Assembly (NCBI RefSeq): GCF_005049105.1
Contig: NZ_SUKA01000001.1
Location: 372,001 to 436,000 of the forward strand
Source of the DNA: Sphingobacterium alkalisoli
Lineage (GTDB): Bacteria > Bacteroidota > Bacteroidia > Sphingobacteriales > Sphingobacteriaceae
Reading direction: 5' to 3'
DNA: 64,000 nt
Position 1 is the stretch's first letter; every line of letters begins with the position of its first letter. The position numbers and the translations under genes were made by a program. The notes beneath the pieces are model-generated. The model was given only the letters and a program-made list of their open reading frames with translations, had not been told where the DNA came from and ran no database searches. Shown one piece after another: positions 50,501 through 58,049 of the stretch.

Positions 50501-51556
50501 GATACGGGAAGAGGGATACATGCTGATGCACTTCCTCAAATTTTTGACAGTTACTTTCAGGAAAAAGGCAATATGAAGACAGGAACCGGTCTTGGCTTAG
50601 CTTTAGTTCGTAAGTTGATACAGTTACACCAAGGTGAAATAACGGTGGAAAGTATGTTGGGTAAAGGATCCGTGTTTAGATTTACGATAGATGCAGATAA
50701 TCGTTATCCGCATGCGCTTATGTTAACGGATGAGGAATTTAAGGGTGTTGATGAAAAGGCACAGTCCCAAGAGGAGGTGGATTCTCGCGAAATTATACTG
50801 GTAATTGAAGATCATGAAGATATTAATGCGTATATCGTCGATTCGTTATCCGATCGCTACACTGTACATCATGCGTTGCATGGAAATGAAGGTCTGGAAA
50901 AGGCATATGCGTTAATTCCTGATCTTATAATTAGTGATATCATGATGCCATATTTGGATGGTATTTCATTGATGAAAAAACTTAAAGAAGACGTGCGTAC
51001 GAGTCACATTCCGATCATTCTTTTGACGGCAAAAGATACTACAGAAAGTCGGATCGAAGGCTATGAAATGGGTGCTGATTCCTTTATTGCTAAGCCGTTT
51101 AGTGCTAGATTATTGAAAAGCAGAATCCTTAACATATTCGAATCGAGAAAAAAGCTCTTGCTGGATCTAACCAAAAATGAGAACCTTAAATCTAACGTTC
51201 TGCACGCATCCCTAAATCAAATTGACAGAGAGTTTCTGGAAAAAATAAGATTAATAATTGAAGGTAGCATACAGACAGATAGTCTTGACGTGGATTTTAT
51301 CGCAACCGAATTGTTCATGAGCCATTCTACTTTATATCGGAAAATAAAGGCACTGACGGGAATGACTATTAATGAATTTATTCGGAAGGTTCGGATAAGC
51401 CAAGCTGAAAAATTTTTTCTAACGGGTAGATATACCGTTTCTGAGGTCTGTTATATGGTTGGCTTTAATAGTTTACCTTATTTTAGACAGTGCTTTAAAG
51501 ATGAATTTGGTATGAATCCAACAGATTATATAAAAAAGTTAAAAAAAGAGACATAA
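47507..51556 (+). CDS. Hybrid two-component system sensor/regulator (HTCS)
   Basis: This 1349-residue one-protein two-component system starts at TTG 47507; no ATG upstream in frame gives a leader, and the signal peptide here is clean (F-V-V-F-T-L-S-L-V-V ... C-A-Q). Domain order: about 14 propeller repeats of the form W-x-G-T-x-x-G (to about 680), Y_Y_Y domain (about 700-780), one transmembrane helix (about 790-812), histidine kinase with His851 in I-T-H-E-L-R-T-P, ATPase with N-A-A-K-Y-T, receiver with Asp1144 in I-S-D-I-M-M-P, and a C-terminal AraC-type HTH. It should sense a periplasmic oligosaccharide and activate the divergent susCD operon. Confidence 0.95.
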   Translation: MKRILFVVFTLSLVVRICAQKLEIQKIGLESGLSNNYIMGITQDKQGFLWFSTESGLNRFDGKKFRIYKKNDLLTPLRSISGNELNTVYADKYDDKIWTATQRNGLNVFDCRTETFKHYKNNPNDPNSIITNDITDIVNANDGNLWIATYYGGFEYFDKKSQKFTHYNRSTLPGLISNSIWSIVEDEKGTVYLGHVSQGMSVISGDRKTVKNYRNDPANPNSLPGNVVNVVYIDKSGNVWVGTDSGLALFDPSTQRFRTFKHAPGNQRSLIADHVLSITQLRNEDLCIGTENGGVSILDIKTNMFSSPEQTEFRNISQGDAVYTLSNQTIRRIFQDSFDNIWIGTYGGGINFISHTSSFFNKWSYSPIPTIENRLSNKTAWGICSDKDGQIWVGTDGGGIDVFREDLKIKALNTANSNLTDNAVLAAFRDSRNDLWFGTFEGGVNVYDTKKSRLTALPLASVTNVRCFSEDKDGYIWVGSSSGIHVLNRSKKRVKFYTKENIYLKENLVRSLYHDALGRIWVGFFGGGLAIYNSDMQLLHDFDTNKNLPSNMVNYIYGDRRGKVWVGTAEGLVCFTEEKQNFRFSSFTEKDGLADSHIRGITEDGEGNIWVSTTRGISFLRVNDSKIFNYDRREGVPLGDFMSGSVAKGRDNKIYFGSKGGVCYFDPTKIPIKINLPQTIITDFAIYDSALEPSGNIQYLPITQKMLLDHDQSTFEVSFNILDYSLHQRVEYSYMLKGLKEVWYNCGEQNTITFRNIPHGSYTLMIRSRIRNQEWRNDVSVLDIEIGPPLWLTWWAKVVYVFSFMGLLFFVLRFYKRRLELENSLVLEKQNNQNELKLHQERLSFFTNITHELRTPLTLILGPLEDLKLQMGDSSVYFSKITTIHKSANRLLKLINQILEFRKADTENKDLYIKKDNLAMLVEEIFLKYRALNQNEKLSFELYVEKDEYNLHYDPDIMTTVLENLISNAAKYTSEGKICLTLRHNRSKESNLVEIEVADTGRGIHADALPQIFDSYFQEKGNMKTGTGLGLALVRKLIQLHQGEITVESMLGKGSVFRFTIDADNRYPHALMLTDEEFKGVDEKAQSQEEVDSREIILVIEDHEDINAYIVDSLSDRYTVHHALHGNEGLEKAYALIPDLIISDIMMPYLDGISLMKKLKEDVRTSHIPIILLTAKDTTESRIEGYEMGADSFIAKPFSARLLKSRILNIFESRKKLLLDLTKNENLKSNVLHASLNQIDREFLEKIRLIIEGSIQTDSLDVDFIATELFMSHSTLYRKIKALTGMTINEFIRKVRISQAEKFFLTGRYTVSEVCYMVGFNSLPYFRQCFKDEFGMNPTDYIKKLKKET

Positions 51557-51591
51557 AATACCGTTACGTACATTTGTCTAGATTCGTGTTC

Positions 51592-52644
51592 ATGAAAAAT
51601 TTACAATATTTAAATCAGCCTACTGGCCGCTTTATTCAAGAAGATGGAAGAGCGTATCTTTTTTTTGGCGGTACAGCCTATTTAGGGTTACTCGACAATT
51701 CGGATTATATCACACTCTACAAAGAAGGGATAGACAGATATGGGCTCAACAATGGGACTTCTAGAAATAATAATATTCAGCTGGGAATATATGATGAAGC
51801 AGAGAACCATACTGCATTACGTTTTGGGTTTGAAGATGCGATCCTACTTTCAAGTGGCTATTTGGCTGCGCAATTGGCAGTAAAAGTCTTTAGCAAGTAC
51901 GGAGAACTAATTTATGCGCCCGGTACGCATCCTGCGCTGTGGGTTGACGGTGAATCGAACGCAGAGGGCAATTTTGATGATTGGGTAGTTAAAACAGTCA
52001 ACTATATTAACCATTCTAAAAAAGACGAATTTGTCGTGGTATCCAACGCGCTTGATAACTTAACACCTATGTTATATGATTTTTCAGGTTTTAAAGCCCT
52101 AGATGTGCGTAAGAAAGTGATATTTGTTTTGGATGATTCACACGGCATCGGTGTTTTGAAGAAAAATAGTATTTCGATAAACATGGATCTTGCAAATCAG
52201 CCTAATCTGAAATTGGTAGTTGTAGCTTCCTTAGCCAAGGGAATGGGGACCGATGCAGGTGTAGTTCTTGGTAGTAAGGAATGTATAGACAATTTGCTGA
52301 AGCATCCTATTTTTGGGGGAGCGTCGCCCCCGTCCCCTGCAGGCTTGTATGCGCTTATAAATGGAGAGGCTATTTATGAAGAAGCATTTGATAAATTACA
52401 CAATAACATTTCTGCGGCTCAGCAACTATTTGCGAGTTTATCTTTCAAAAGCATTCCTCATTTCCCGGTATTTACCTCGGTAGATTCCAGTTTATTCAAC
52501 TATTTATTGGAGAGCAACGTCTTGATCTCTAGCTTTCCGTATCCTTTTTTAACAAGTCCGCTATTGAACCGCATAGTAATCTCGGCTTTGCATGAGGAGG
52601 CGGATTTCCGTCACATTGCTGCTACCGTAAAAGCGAAGTTGTAA
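51592..52644 (+). CDS. PLP-dependent aminotransferase-fold enzyme (AONS/KBL-like)
   Basis: This protein of about 350 residues starts at ATG 51592; TTG 51574 in frame is an alternative. The fold is of the alpha-oxoamine synthase family (8-amino-7-oxononanoate synthase, 2-amino-3-ketobutyrate CoA ligase). It has the V-F-V-L-D-D-S-H-G-I-G strand for the PLP aspartate and histidine, and A-S-L-A-K-G-M-G with Lys216 as the Schiff-base lysine. It is shorter than BioF, and the early N-terminus is Q-P-T-G-R-F-I-Q. It sits 35 bases after the HTCS gene, but a functional link is not evident. Substrate unknown. Confidence 0.75.
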   Translation: MKNLQYLNQPTGRFIQEDGRAYLFFGGTAYLGLLDNSDYITLYKEGIDRYGLNNGTSRNNNIQLGIYDEAENHTALRFGFEDAILLSSGYLAAQLAVKVFSKYGELIYAPGTHPALWVDGESNAEGNFDDWVVKTVNYINHSKKDEFVVVSNALDNLTPMLYDFSGFKALDVRKKVIFVLDDSHGIGVLKKNSISINMDLANQPNLKLVVVASLAKGMGTDAGVVLGSKECIDNLLKHPIFGGASPPSPAGLYALINGEAIYEEAFDKLHNNISAAQQLFASLSFKSIPHFPVFTSVDSSLFNYLLESNVLISSFPYPFLTSPLLNRIVISALHEEADFRHIAATVKAKL

Positions 52645-52651
52645 TAAATGT

Positions 52652-52681
52652 TTGACAGTCAGTAAAATAATAGTAACTTTG
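52652..52681 (+). promoter_or_regulatory. Promoter P1 of the HU gene
   Basis: TTG at 52652-52654 and TAACTTTG at 52674-52681 are 19 bases apart, an excellent match to the Bacteroidota -33/-7 pattern. Transcripts would carry a leader of about 165 bases before HU. Confidence 0.65.
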
Positions 52682-52791
52682 CAGACATTTTTGAGGGGTC
52701 CACGCATTGGTAAAAAAGTTAAATGTTTGAGAATGAAAATTTTCAGTATTAAAAATAGAGAAAAATATTTTCAAAGCTCATTTAAAAAAGA

Positions 52792-52799
52792 TACTTTTG
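52792..52799 (+). promoter_or_regulatory. Second -7 box upstream of HU
   Basis: TACTTTTG is a second exact TAnnTTTG match, 52 bases before the HU ATG, without a clear -33 TTG. It may give a second, shorter transcript. Confidence 0.4.
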
Positions 52800-52851
52800 C
52801 ATCCCCAAATGATGGGATGAGCGAGAATAAATAATTACAGTATAAATAGAT

Positions 52852-53145
52852 ATGACTAAAGCAGAAATTATTGCGGAAATCTCTACCAAGACGGGTTTAG
52901 AGAAGGTAGACGTTCAAGAGACAGTAGAGGCGTTCTTCAAAGTTGTTAAAAATGCAATGATTGGAGGAGAAAATGTTTATGTTAGAGGTTTTGGAAGTTT
53001 TGTGGTAAAAAAGAGAGCTGAAAAAACAGCACGTAATATTTCCAAAAACACAGCAATTATCATCCCCGAACATTTCGTTCCAAGTTTTAAACCAGCAAAA
53101 GTTTTTGTTGAAAAAGTGAAAACTGGAAATAAAGCAAAAAAATAA
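52852..53145 (+). CDS. HU-family DNA-binding protein
   Basis: This 97-residue protein has the HU/IHF layout: helices (T-K-A-E-I-I-A-E-I-S-T-K-T-G-L), the strand G-F-G-S-F-V-V-K-K-R, the DNA-bending arm with K-N-T-A-I-I-I-P-E-H-F-V-P-S-F-K-P, and a Lys-rich C-terminus. It shapes nucleoid DNA. It lies 15 bases before a TPR gene and shares strand with TPR, AURKAIP1 and RNase E/G genes, a neighbourhood I have seen in this phylum. Confidence 0.95.
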   Translation: MTKAEIIAEISTKTGLEKVDVQETVEAFFKVVKNAMIGGENVYVRGFGSFVVKKRAEKTARNISKNTAIIIPEHFVPSFKPAKVFVEKVKTGNKAKK

Positions 53146-53160
53146 GCGTAAATTCGTCCC

Positions 53161-53997
53161 ATGCTTAATGCCAAACAAATAGTAGTCATTGTGTTTATAG
53201 TCACCTTAATGGGTGTTCTATTAGCACGTCCTATTAAAGGCTTGGTCGACGGAGAGAAGGAAACAACAACTGCGTCTTCGAATTCTACCGAATCCATGTA
53301 TAATTTGAAAAATGTTTCGGATATTGCGAAGCAGAGTATCAATTCTTCACTCGCCCAGGATATCGCCGAGATAGAGGATAAAGTGGAAGAAGCTACTGGG
53401 GAAGAGAAAATTTCATTATTGCAAGAACTGGCAAATAAGTGGGATGATGTAGCAAAGGATGCTCCTCAGGGATTTATTTACACCGAAATGGCTAAGATTG
53501 CACCTAAATTTGACTATTGGTTGAAAGCAGGTGATTCTTACCGGGCAGCGTATACTAATTTGCAAGATACGGTGATGGCGACAGCTTTAAATCAGTTGGC
53601 TATTCAATCGTATGAAAAGTCATTGGAATTAGACGCAAACAGTTTATCTGCAAAAACCGGCCTTGGGGCAGCTTTGGTGACAGGGTCTAATAATCCTATG
53701 TCAGGTATCGCATTACTCCAGGAAGTGGTTAAAACGGAGCCAAAGAATATCGAAGCGAATAGAACGTTGGGTTTGTTTTCATTACAATCACAACAGTATG
53801 ATAAAGCTATTGAGCGCTTCAAAACTGTAGTAGAAATGCAGCCTGATGCGGAGTCATATTTTTACTTAGCGACAGGATATGAAAAAATTGGGTTGAAGAC
53901 AGAGGCTATTACTGCGTTTCAGAAAAGTAAGGAAATGGCAGCAGATCCAACTCTCTCTCAATACATTGATCGTCAGATCGAAGCATTGAGCAAATAA
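53161..53997 (+). CDS. TPR protein with N-terminal membrane anchor
   Basis: This 278-residue protein has an N-terminal hydrophobic helix (about 5-24; I-V-V-I-V-F-I-V-T-L-M-G-V-L-L-A) with no signal cleavage site, then an Asn/Ser/Thr-rich linker. About three tetratricopeptide repeats follow at about 140-270 (Y-E-K-S-L-E-L-D-A-N, I-E-A-N-R-T-L-G-L-F-S-L-Q-S-Q-Q-Y-D-K-A, A-E-S-Y-F-Y-L-A-T-G-Y-E-K-I-G). It probably serves as a scaffold tethered to the inner membrane. Its function is unknown. It lies between HU and the small ribosomal protein. Confidence 0.8.
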   Translation: MLNAKQIVVIVFIVTLMGVLLARPIKGLVDGEKETTTASSNSTESMYNLKNVSDIAKQSINSSLAQDIAEIEDKVEEATGEEKISLLQELANKWDDVAKDAPQGFIYTEMAKIAPKFDYWLKAGDSYRAAYTNLQDTVMATALNQLAIQSYEKSLELDANSLSAKTGLGAALVTGSNNPMSGIALLQEVVKTEPKNIEANRTLGLFSLQSQQYDKAIERFKTVVEMQPDAESYFYLATGYEKIGLKTEAITAFQKSKEMAADPTLSQYIDRQIEALSK

Positions 53998-54039
53998 TTA
54001 ACAGAATTTATTTACATCATTTTTAAAAACATTAAAGCT

Positions 54040-54129
54040 ATGCCAAGCGGAAAAAAAAGAAAAAGACACAAAATGGCTACTCACAAGCGTAAAAAACGTT
54101 TAAGAAAAAATAGACACAAGAAAAAATAA
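54040..54129 (+). CDS. 29-residue AURKAIP1/COX24-domain ribosomal protein
   Basis: This very short ORF from ATG 54040 to TAA 54127-54129 encodes a peptide rich in Lys, Arg and His: M-P-S-G-K-K-R-K-R-H-K-M-A-T-H-K-R, then K-K-R-L-R-K-N-R-H-K-K-K. It matches the bacterial form of the AURKAIP1/COX24 domain, related to mitochondrial mS38 and to actinobacterial bS22, a small-subunit ribosomal protein. It is too short for routine gene finders. A T-tailed hairpin follows. Translation is likely, given the conserved neighbours and sequence. Confidence 0.8.
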   Translation: MPSGKKRKRHKMATHKRKKRLRKNRHKKK

Positions 54130-54177
54130 CTTCTTGTTGCTAATAGTCAAATGAAGTTTTAAACCTTCAAGACATGG

Positions 54178-54223
54178 TACAATCTATGACAAAGCAGCTT
54201 GTTTTAGCATAGATTGTATTTTT
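54178..54223 (+). terminator. Intrinsic terminator after the AURKAIP1 ORF
   Basis: TACAATCTATG (54178-54188) pairs perfectly with CATAGATTGTA (54208-54218), with a 19-base loop and a T tail. It could end the HU transcript, or attenuate read-through into RNase E/G. Confidence 0.65.
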
Positions 54224-54298
54224 CATTAAGCGAGTTTTATGTTTCATAAGGGATTTGAATAGTGCGCGAGGCATTATCTCCCATAATTTTAGTAGCTG

Positions 54299-55852
54299 TT
54301 GGTAAAGGAATTAATTATCGATTCAACTCCTGAAAAAGGAGTTACTATTGCTTTACTACAGGACAAGCAACTTGTTGAGCTCAATCGAGAACAAGCGGGA
54401 AGTAATTTTGCTGTTGGAGATATATATCTTGGACGCATAAAAAAAATTATGCCTGGCTTGAATGCGGCATTCGTAGATGTAGGTTACGAAAAAGATGCGT
54501 TCTTGCATTATCTGGACTTGGGACCTCAGGTGCAATCGTTGCTTAAACTGACTCGAATAGTAAAGAATGGCAGTTATCAAGAGAAACTGCTCAATAGTTT
54601 GAAACTTGAAAAGGATATCGATAAGGCAGGAAAAATTTCGGATATTTTATCCCGAAACATGATTTTACCGGTACAGATAGCCAAAGAACCTATATCTACA
54701 AAAGGCCCGCGCTTAAGTTCGGACCTGTCCATTGCAGGACGATTTGTAGTGTTGGTACCGTTTTCAAGTTCGGTTTCTATTTCAAAAAAAATCAAAGCCA
54801 GCGCTGAGCGAAGTAGATTGAAAAAAATTGTAGAAAGTATTAAAACTGCAAATTTTGGAGTCATCATACGTACAGTGTCGGAAGGTAAAGGAGTTGATGA
54901 ACTTCAAAAGGATCTTCTAGATTTGATTTCTAAATGGGAACTGTTTACTAAGCGCCTTAAAACTGTAGAACCACCGCAAAAAATATTGGGTGAAATGGAT
55001 AGAGCTTCTACCATTGTACGCGATCTTTTAACGGATGAGTTTACAAATATATATGTTAATGATCCTGTTATTTATGAAGAAACAAAATCATACATTCAGG
55101 AAATTTCACCAGAACTGGAAAAGATAGTTAAGCTTTATAAACATAAAGAACCTATTTTTGATCACTATGGTGTTGAAAAACAAATTAAGGCGTCTTTCGG
55201 CAAGACGGTTAATTTACAGGGAGGTGCATATTTGGTTATTGAACATACTGAAGCCTTGCATGTCATCGATGTAAATAGTGGTAACCGCATTGCGAATAAA
55301 GAAAACCAGGAAGATAATGCACTTTTAGTAAACAAAGAGGCAGCAAAAGAGATCGCAAGACAATTGCGATTGCGTGATATGGGAGGTATAGTCGTTATCG
55401 ACTTTATCGACATGCACAAAGCGCCGAATCGGAAAGAGTTGTATACGTTCCTGAAAGAATGTATGAATGAGGATAGAGCTCGACATACCATTCTTCCTCC
55501 AAGTAAGTTTGGTCTCGTACAGATAACGCGTCAGCGTGTACGACCCGAAATGAGCATCGTAACAAGCGAAAAATGTCCAGCTTGTGATGGTACAGGAGAA
55601 ATAAGATCAAGCATCGTGTTGTTTGATGATATAGAAAATAATTTGAGTTTTATTCTCGAAGAGCAAAACGAAAAAGGTATTACCTTATGTGTACATCCTT
55701 ATATCGACGCCTACATTAAGTCGGGTTTTATCTCAAGAAGAATCAAATGGTTTTTTAAATACGGCAAATGGATAAAGGTAAAGTCTATACAGTCGTATTA
55801 CTTAACAGAGTTTCATTTCTTTAATGCAAAAGAAGAGGAAATAAAGTTATAA
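54299..55852 (+). CDS. rng: Ribonuclease E/G family protein
   Basis: This 517-residue RNase, of RNase G length, processes rRNA and mRNA in the cytoplasm. The start is TTG 54299. The frame is closed by TAG at 54293, so no ATG is available; M-V-K-E-L-I-I-D-S-T is the usual N-terminus for this family. An S1 domain (about 37-100; V-G-D-I-Y-L-G-R-I-K-K) leads, then the catalytic domain with V-I-D-V-N-S-G-N-R and I-V-V-I-D-F-I-D-M for the metal aspartates. Zinc-link C-P-A-C-D-G-T-G near 425-432 is as in RNase E/G. The E-type scaffold tail is absent. The gene lies 75 bases after a terminator. Confidence 0.94.
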   Translation: MVKELIIDSTPEKGVTIALLQDKQLVELNREQAGSNFAVGDIYLGRIKKIMPGLNAAFVDVGYEKDAFLHYLDLGPQVQSLLKLTRIVKNGSYQEKLLNSLKLEKDIDKAGKISDILSRNMILPVQIAKEPISTKGPRLSSDLSIAGRFVVLVPFSSSVSISKKIKASAERSRLKKIVESIKTANFGVIIRTVSEGKGVDELQKDLLDLISKWELFTKRLKTVEPPQKILGEMDRASTIVRDLLTDEFTNIYVNDPVIYEETKSYIQEISPELEKIVKLYKHKEPIFDHYGVEKQIKASFGKTVNLQGGAYLVIEHTEALHVIDVNSGNRIANKENQEDNALLVNKEAAKEIARQLRLRDMGGIVVIDFIDMHKAPNRKELYTFLKECMNEDRARHTILPPSKFGLVQITRQRVRPEMSIVTSEKCPACDGTGEIRSSIVLFDDIENNLSFILEEQNEKGITLCVHPYIDAYIKSGFISRRIKWFFKYGKWIKVKSIQSYYLTEFHFFNAKEEEIKL

Positions 55853-55863
55853 TAAAGAGATTG

Positions 55864-55898
55864 AAAAAGGGAATTCAAATTTTGAATTCCCTTTTTTT
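55864..55898. terminator. Bidirectional terminator between rng and the Rrf2 gene
   Basis: A 16-bp near-perfect stem centred at 55880 (AAAAAGGGAATTCAAA with its mirror) ends in a run of T, so it works for rng on the plus strand. The A-rich left arm gives a T run for the minus-strand Rrf2 gene. Confidence 0.85.
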
Positions 55899-56332
55899 TA
55901 GCCTAGATTAAGCTCTTTTTCTTTATTGATTAAATTGGCGATACTAGTGTCGTTTAATATCTGAAGCATCGCATTCCGCACCTCTACAAAGGTGTCTCTA
56001 ATACCACAAGCATGCTCTTCAACGCATTCTTCGCAAGAGCGATAGAAATTGAGGCTCACGCAAGGCAGCAATGCGATGGGGCCATCAATCAAACGCATCA
56101 CTTGCGATAAAAAGATGTCTTCAGGGGCTTTATTTAAGCTGTATCCGCCGCCTGCGCCTTTCTTGGAATATAAAATTCCAGCATTTCTCATTTCTAAAAG
56201 AATTTGCTCTAAGAACTTTTTGGGAATACGTTCTTCTTCTGCAATTTTTATAATCTGTATCGGCTCCTGACCGTAGTTTCGACCTAGTACCATCAGGGCT
56301 TTTATAGCGTATTTAGTTTTCTTAGAAAGCAT
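55898..56332 (-). CDS. Rrf2-family regulator with cysteine cluster
   Basis: This 144-residue winged-helix regulator starts M-L-S-K-K-T-K-Y-A-I-K-A-L. The recognition helix region R-I-P-K-K-F-L-E-Q-I-L is followed by the wing K-K-G-A-G-G-G-Y-S-L. Cys91, Cys100, Cys103 and Cys109 form a cluster resembling the Fe-S ligands of IscR or NsrR. It is probably an Fe-S or redox sensor controlling assimilation or iron-sulfur genes. No target genes are next to it; the downstream gene on the same strand is a phosphatase outside the usual regulon. Confidence 0.88.
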   Translation of the reverse strand: MLSKKTKYAIKALMVLGRNYGQEPIQIIKIAEEERIPKKFLEQILLEMRNAGILYSKKGAGGGYSLNKAPEDIFLSQVMRLIDGPIALLPCVSLNFYRSCEECVEEHACGIRDTFVEVRNAMLQILNDTSIANLINKEKELNLG

Positions 56333-56383
56333 AATAATTCCTCTTAACCGTCAAAAATACATAATTTAAAGCGCTAAAAAAAA

Positions 56384-58027
56384 TTATTGCCCGAGTACTT
56401 CTGTGATCGGCTTTCCGATATTTCCATTGGGTTCCATAATATGTAATAGAGCGGATAGTGTCGGTGCAATGTCTACAATATGTATCTCTTTGTTGCTTAC
56501 GCCGGGTTTAATTCCCCAGCCCATGAATATCAAGGGGATGTGGGAGTCATACGGTGACCAGACACCATGAGTTGTACCTGTACCTCTAGGTGTTCCTGAA
56601 TACCATTGCGGTTCGGTGATTAGTTGAATTGCACCGCTTCTTTTGCGATGATATCCGTTGATTATCTTTTCCCGAAGTGGAGCCGGTATGAACATGTTTT
56701 CTCCATCTTCCATGTCGACCACGTATGCTATTCCATCCACTTTCTTTAAATTTTTGATAATGACTTTCTTTACTAGATTTGCATCCAGTCTTAGCGAATC
56801 AATGAGTGTATAATTAAGATGTACCTGGTAGTTCAACAAACTATTGACCATCTTATTGGCGCCAAATTCTGCCTCCAGTTCAGCATTTAGATCACGTAAG
56901 ATTTGACGCGAGAATAAATATCCGCCGCTACCTTTTTGATCCGTGAAATATAGAGGATTGTAAGAGGCTGCATGATCCGCCGTTAGAAAGAATGTGTAAT
57001 TTCCTTTACCTACTGTTTTGTCTAAATAACTTAGAAAATCGGCGATATCTTGATCCAGTCGTAGGTAGGTGTCCTCGATTTCTACGGCGGAAAGGGAATA
57101 GCGGTGCCCGACATAGTCTGTTGCGGAAAGGCTAACACATAAAAAATCTGTATTCTTACTTGGATTAGCTCCTAAATTTTCATTTTCAATAGCCTTTTTT
57201 GCAAAGTCTAACGTAAATGTATTGCCTTGAGGTGTTGTTTTTATCATCTCCAAGCCTGCATCTTTCATCAGCTCGGAGGTTTTTCGCGGAAAACCAGAAG
57301 TACGTTCGCCAGCCCATTTTCCCTCGTATATATTGTCGTCTTCTATACTATTTGTTTGATAACTTTCGATGGGATAGAGTGTAGTCCAATCCTGCTTTAG
57401 ATATCTATCTGCTAACTTTTCGTTGTTGAAGGCAGTCACCCACTTTGGGAGCTCCTCCATATAAAATGTGCTCGAAATCCAGTCTCCTGACTTACTTTCA
57501 AACCAATAGGCGGCATCTGCAAAATGACCCGCAGGTAAAATACCTCCTCTGTCTTTTATCGAGATACCGATTACCTTTGATTTAAAATTAGTCGCTAATT
57601 TTAACTGATCTGTGATTGTCGACGCCAATAGATTTCGTGGCGACTGTTGGCCTTCCTTTTCTATTGTACCTACACCCTTTACATTGTCATCCTGTGTACA
57701 ATACATCTGTTGGCCAGTAGCCTGTATAATCCAGTCATTACCCGAAATACCATGTATCGACGGAACAGATCCTGTGTATACTGAGCTGTGTCCAATTGCT
57801 GTGTAGGTAGGAATATAGTTGATGATCGTATTTTCACAGGAGAAACCTTCTTTCAAAATTCTTTTGAATCCTTTGTCTCCATATCGGTCGGCAAAACGAT
57901 AGAGGTAATCCCAACGCATTTGGTCTACCATAAGTCCAACAACAAGTTTAGGGCGTTTGACCTGTGCACTTGAAACAGAACAGATTGCTAGATGCAAGAA
58001 CAGTAATACAAAACAAAGCTTTTTCAT
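56384..58027 (-). CDS. PafA-like alkaline phosphatase
   Basis: This 547-residue exported alkaline phosphatase has a leader ending in S-S-A-Q. The metal aspartate is in G-L-M-V-D-Q-M-R-W-D. The nucleophile threonine is in P-T-Y-T-A-I-G-H-S-S (Thr76), and K-D-R-G-G matches the Lys-x-Arg phosphate pair of PafA-type enzymes. D-H-A-A-S-Y and the C-terminal G-T-T-H-G supply further metal ligands. It removes phosphate from monoesters in the periplasm or at the surface. It sits 52 bases upstream of an Rrf2 gene on the same strand, and 22 bases after uvrA. Confidence 0.92.
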   Translation of the reverse strand: MKKLCFVLLFLHLAICSVSSAQVKRPKLVVGLMVDQMRWDYLYRFADRYGDKGFKRILKEGFSCENTIINYIPTYTAIGHSSVYTGSVPSIHGISGNDWIIQATGQQMYCTQDDNVKGVGTIEKEGQQSPRNLLASTITDQLKLATNFKSKVIGISIKDRGGILPAGHFADAAYWFESKSGDWISSTFYMEELPKWVTAFNNEKLADRYLKQDWTTLYPIESYQTNSIEDDNIYEGKWAGERTSGFPRKTSELMKDAGLEMIKTTPQGNTFTLDFAKKAIENENLGANPSKNTDFLCVSLSATDYVGHRYSLSAVEIEDTYLRLDQDIADFLSYLDKTVGKGNYTFFLTADHAASYNPLYFTDQKGSGGYLFSRQILRDLNAELEAEFGANKMVNSLLNYQVHLNYTLIDSLRLDANLVKKVIIKNLKKVDGIAYVVDMEDGENMFIPAPLREKIINGYHRKRSGAIQLITEPQWYSGTPRGTGTTHGVWSPYDSHIPLIFMGWGIKPGVSNKEIHIVDIAPTLSALLHIMEPNGNIGKPITEVLGQ

Positions 58028-58049
58028 AGGAAATTTGTATTATGCCAAG

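Noticed and set aside
52652..52834. 60-residue open frame before HU
   Set aside because: It lies in the leader and covers the promoter, with no domain or neighbour support. Probably not translated.
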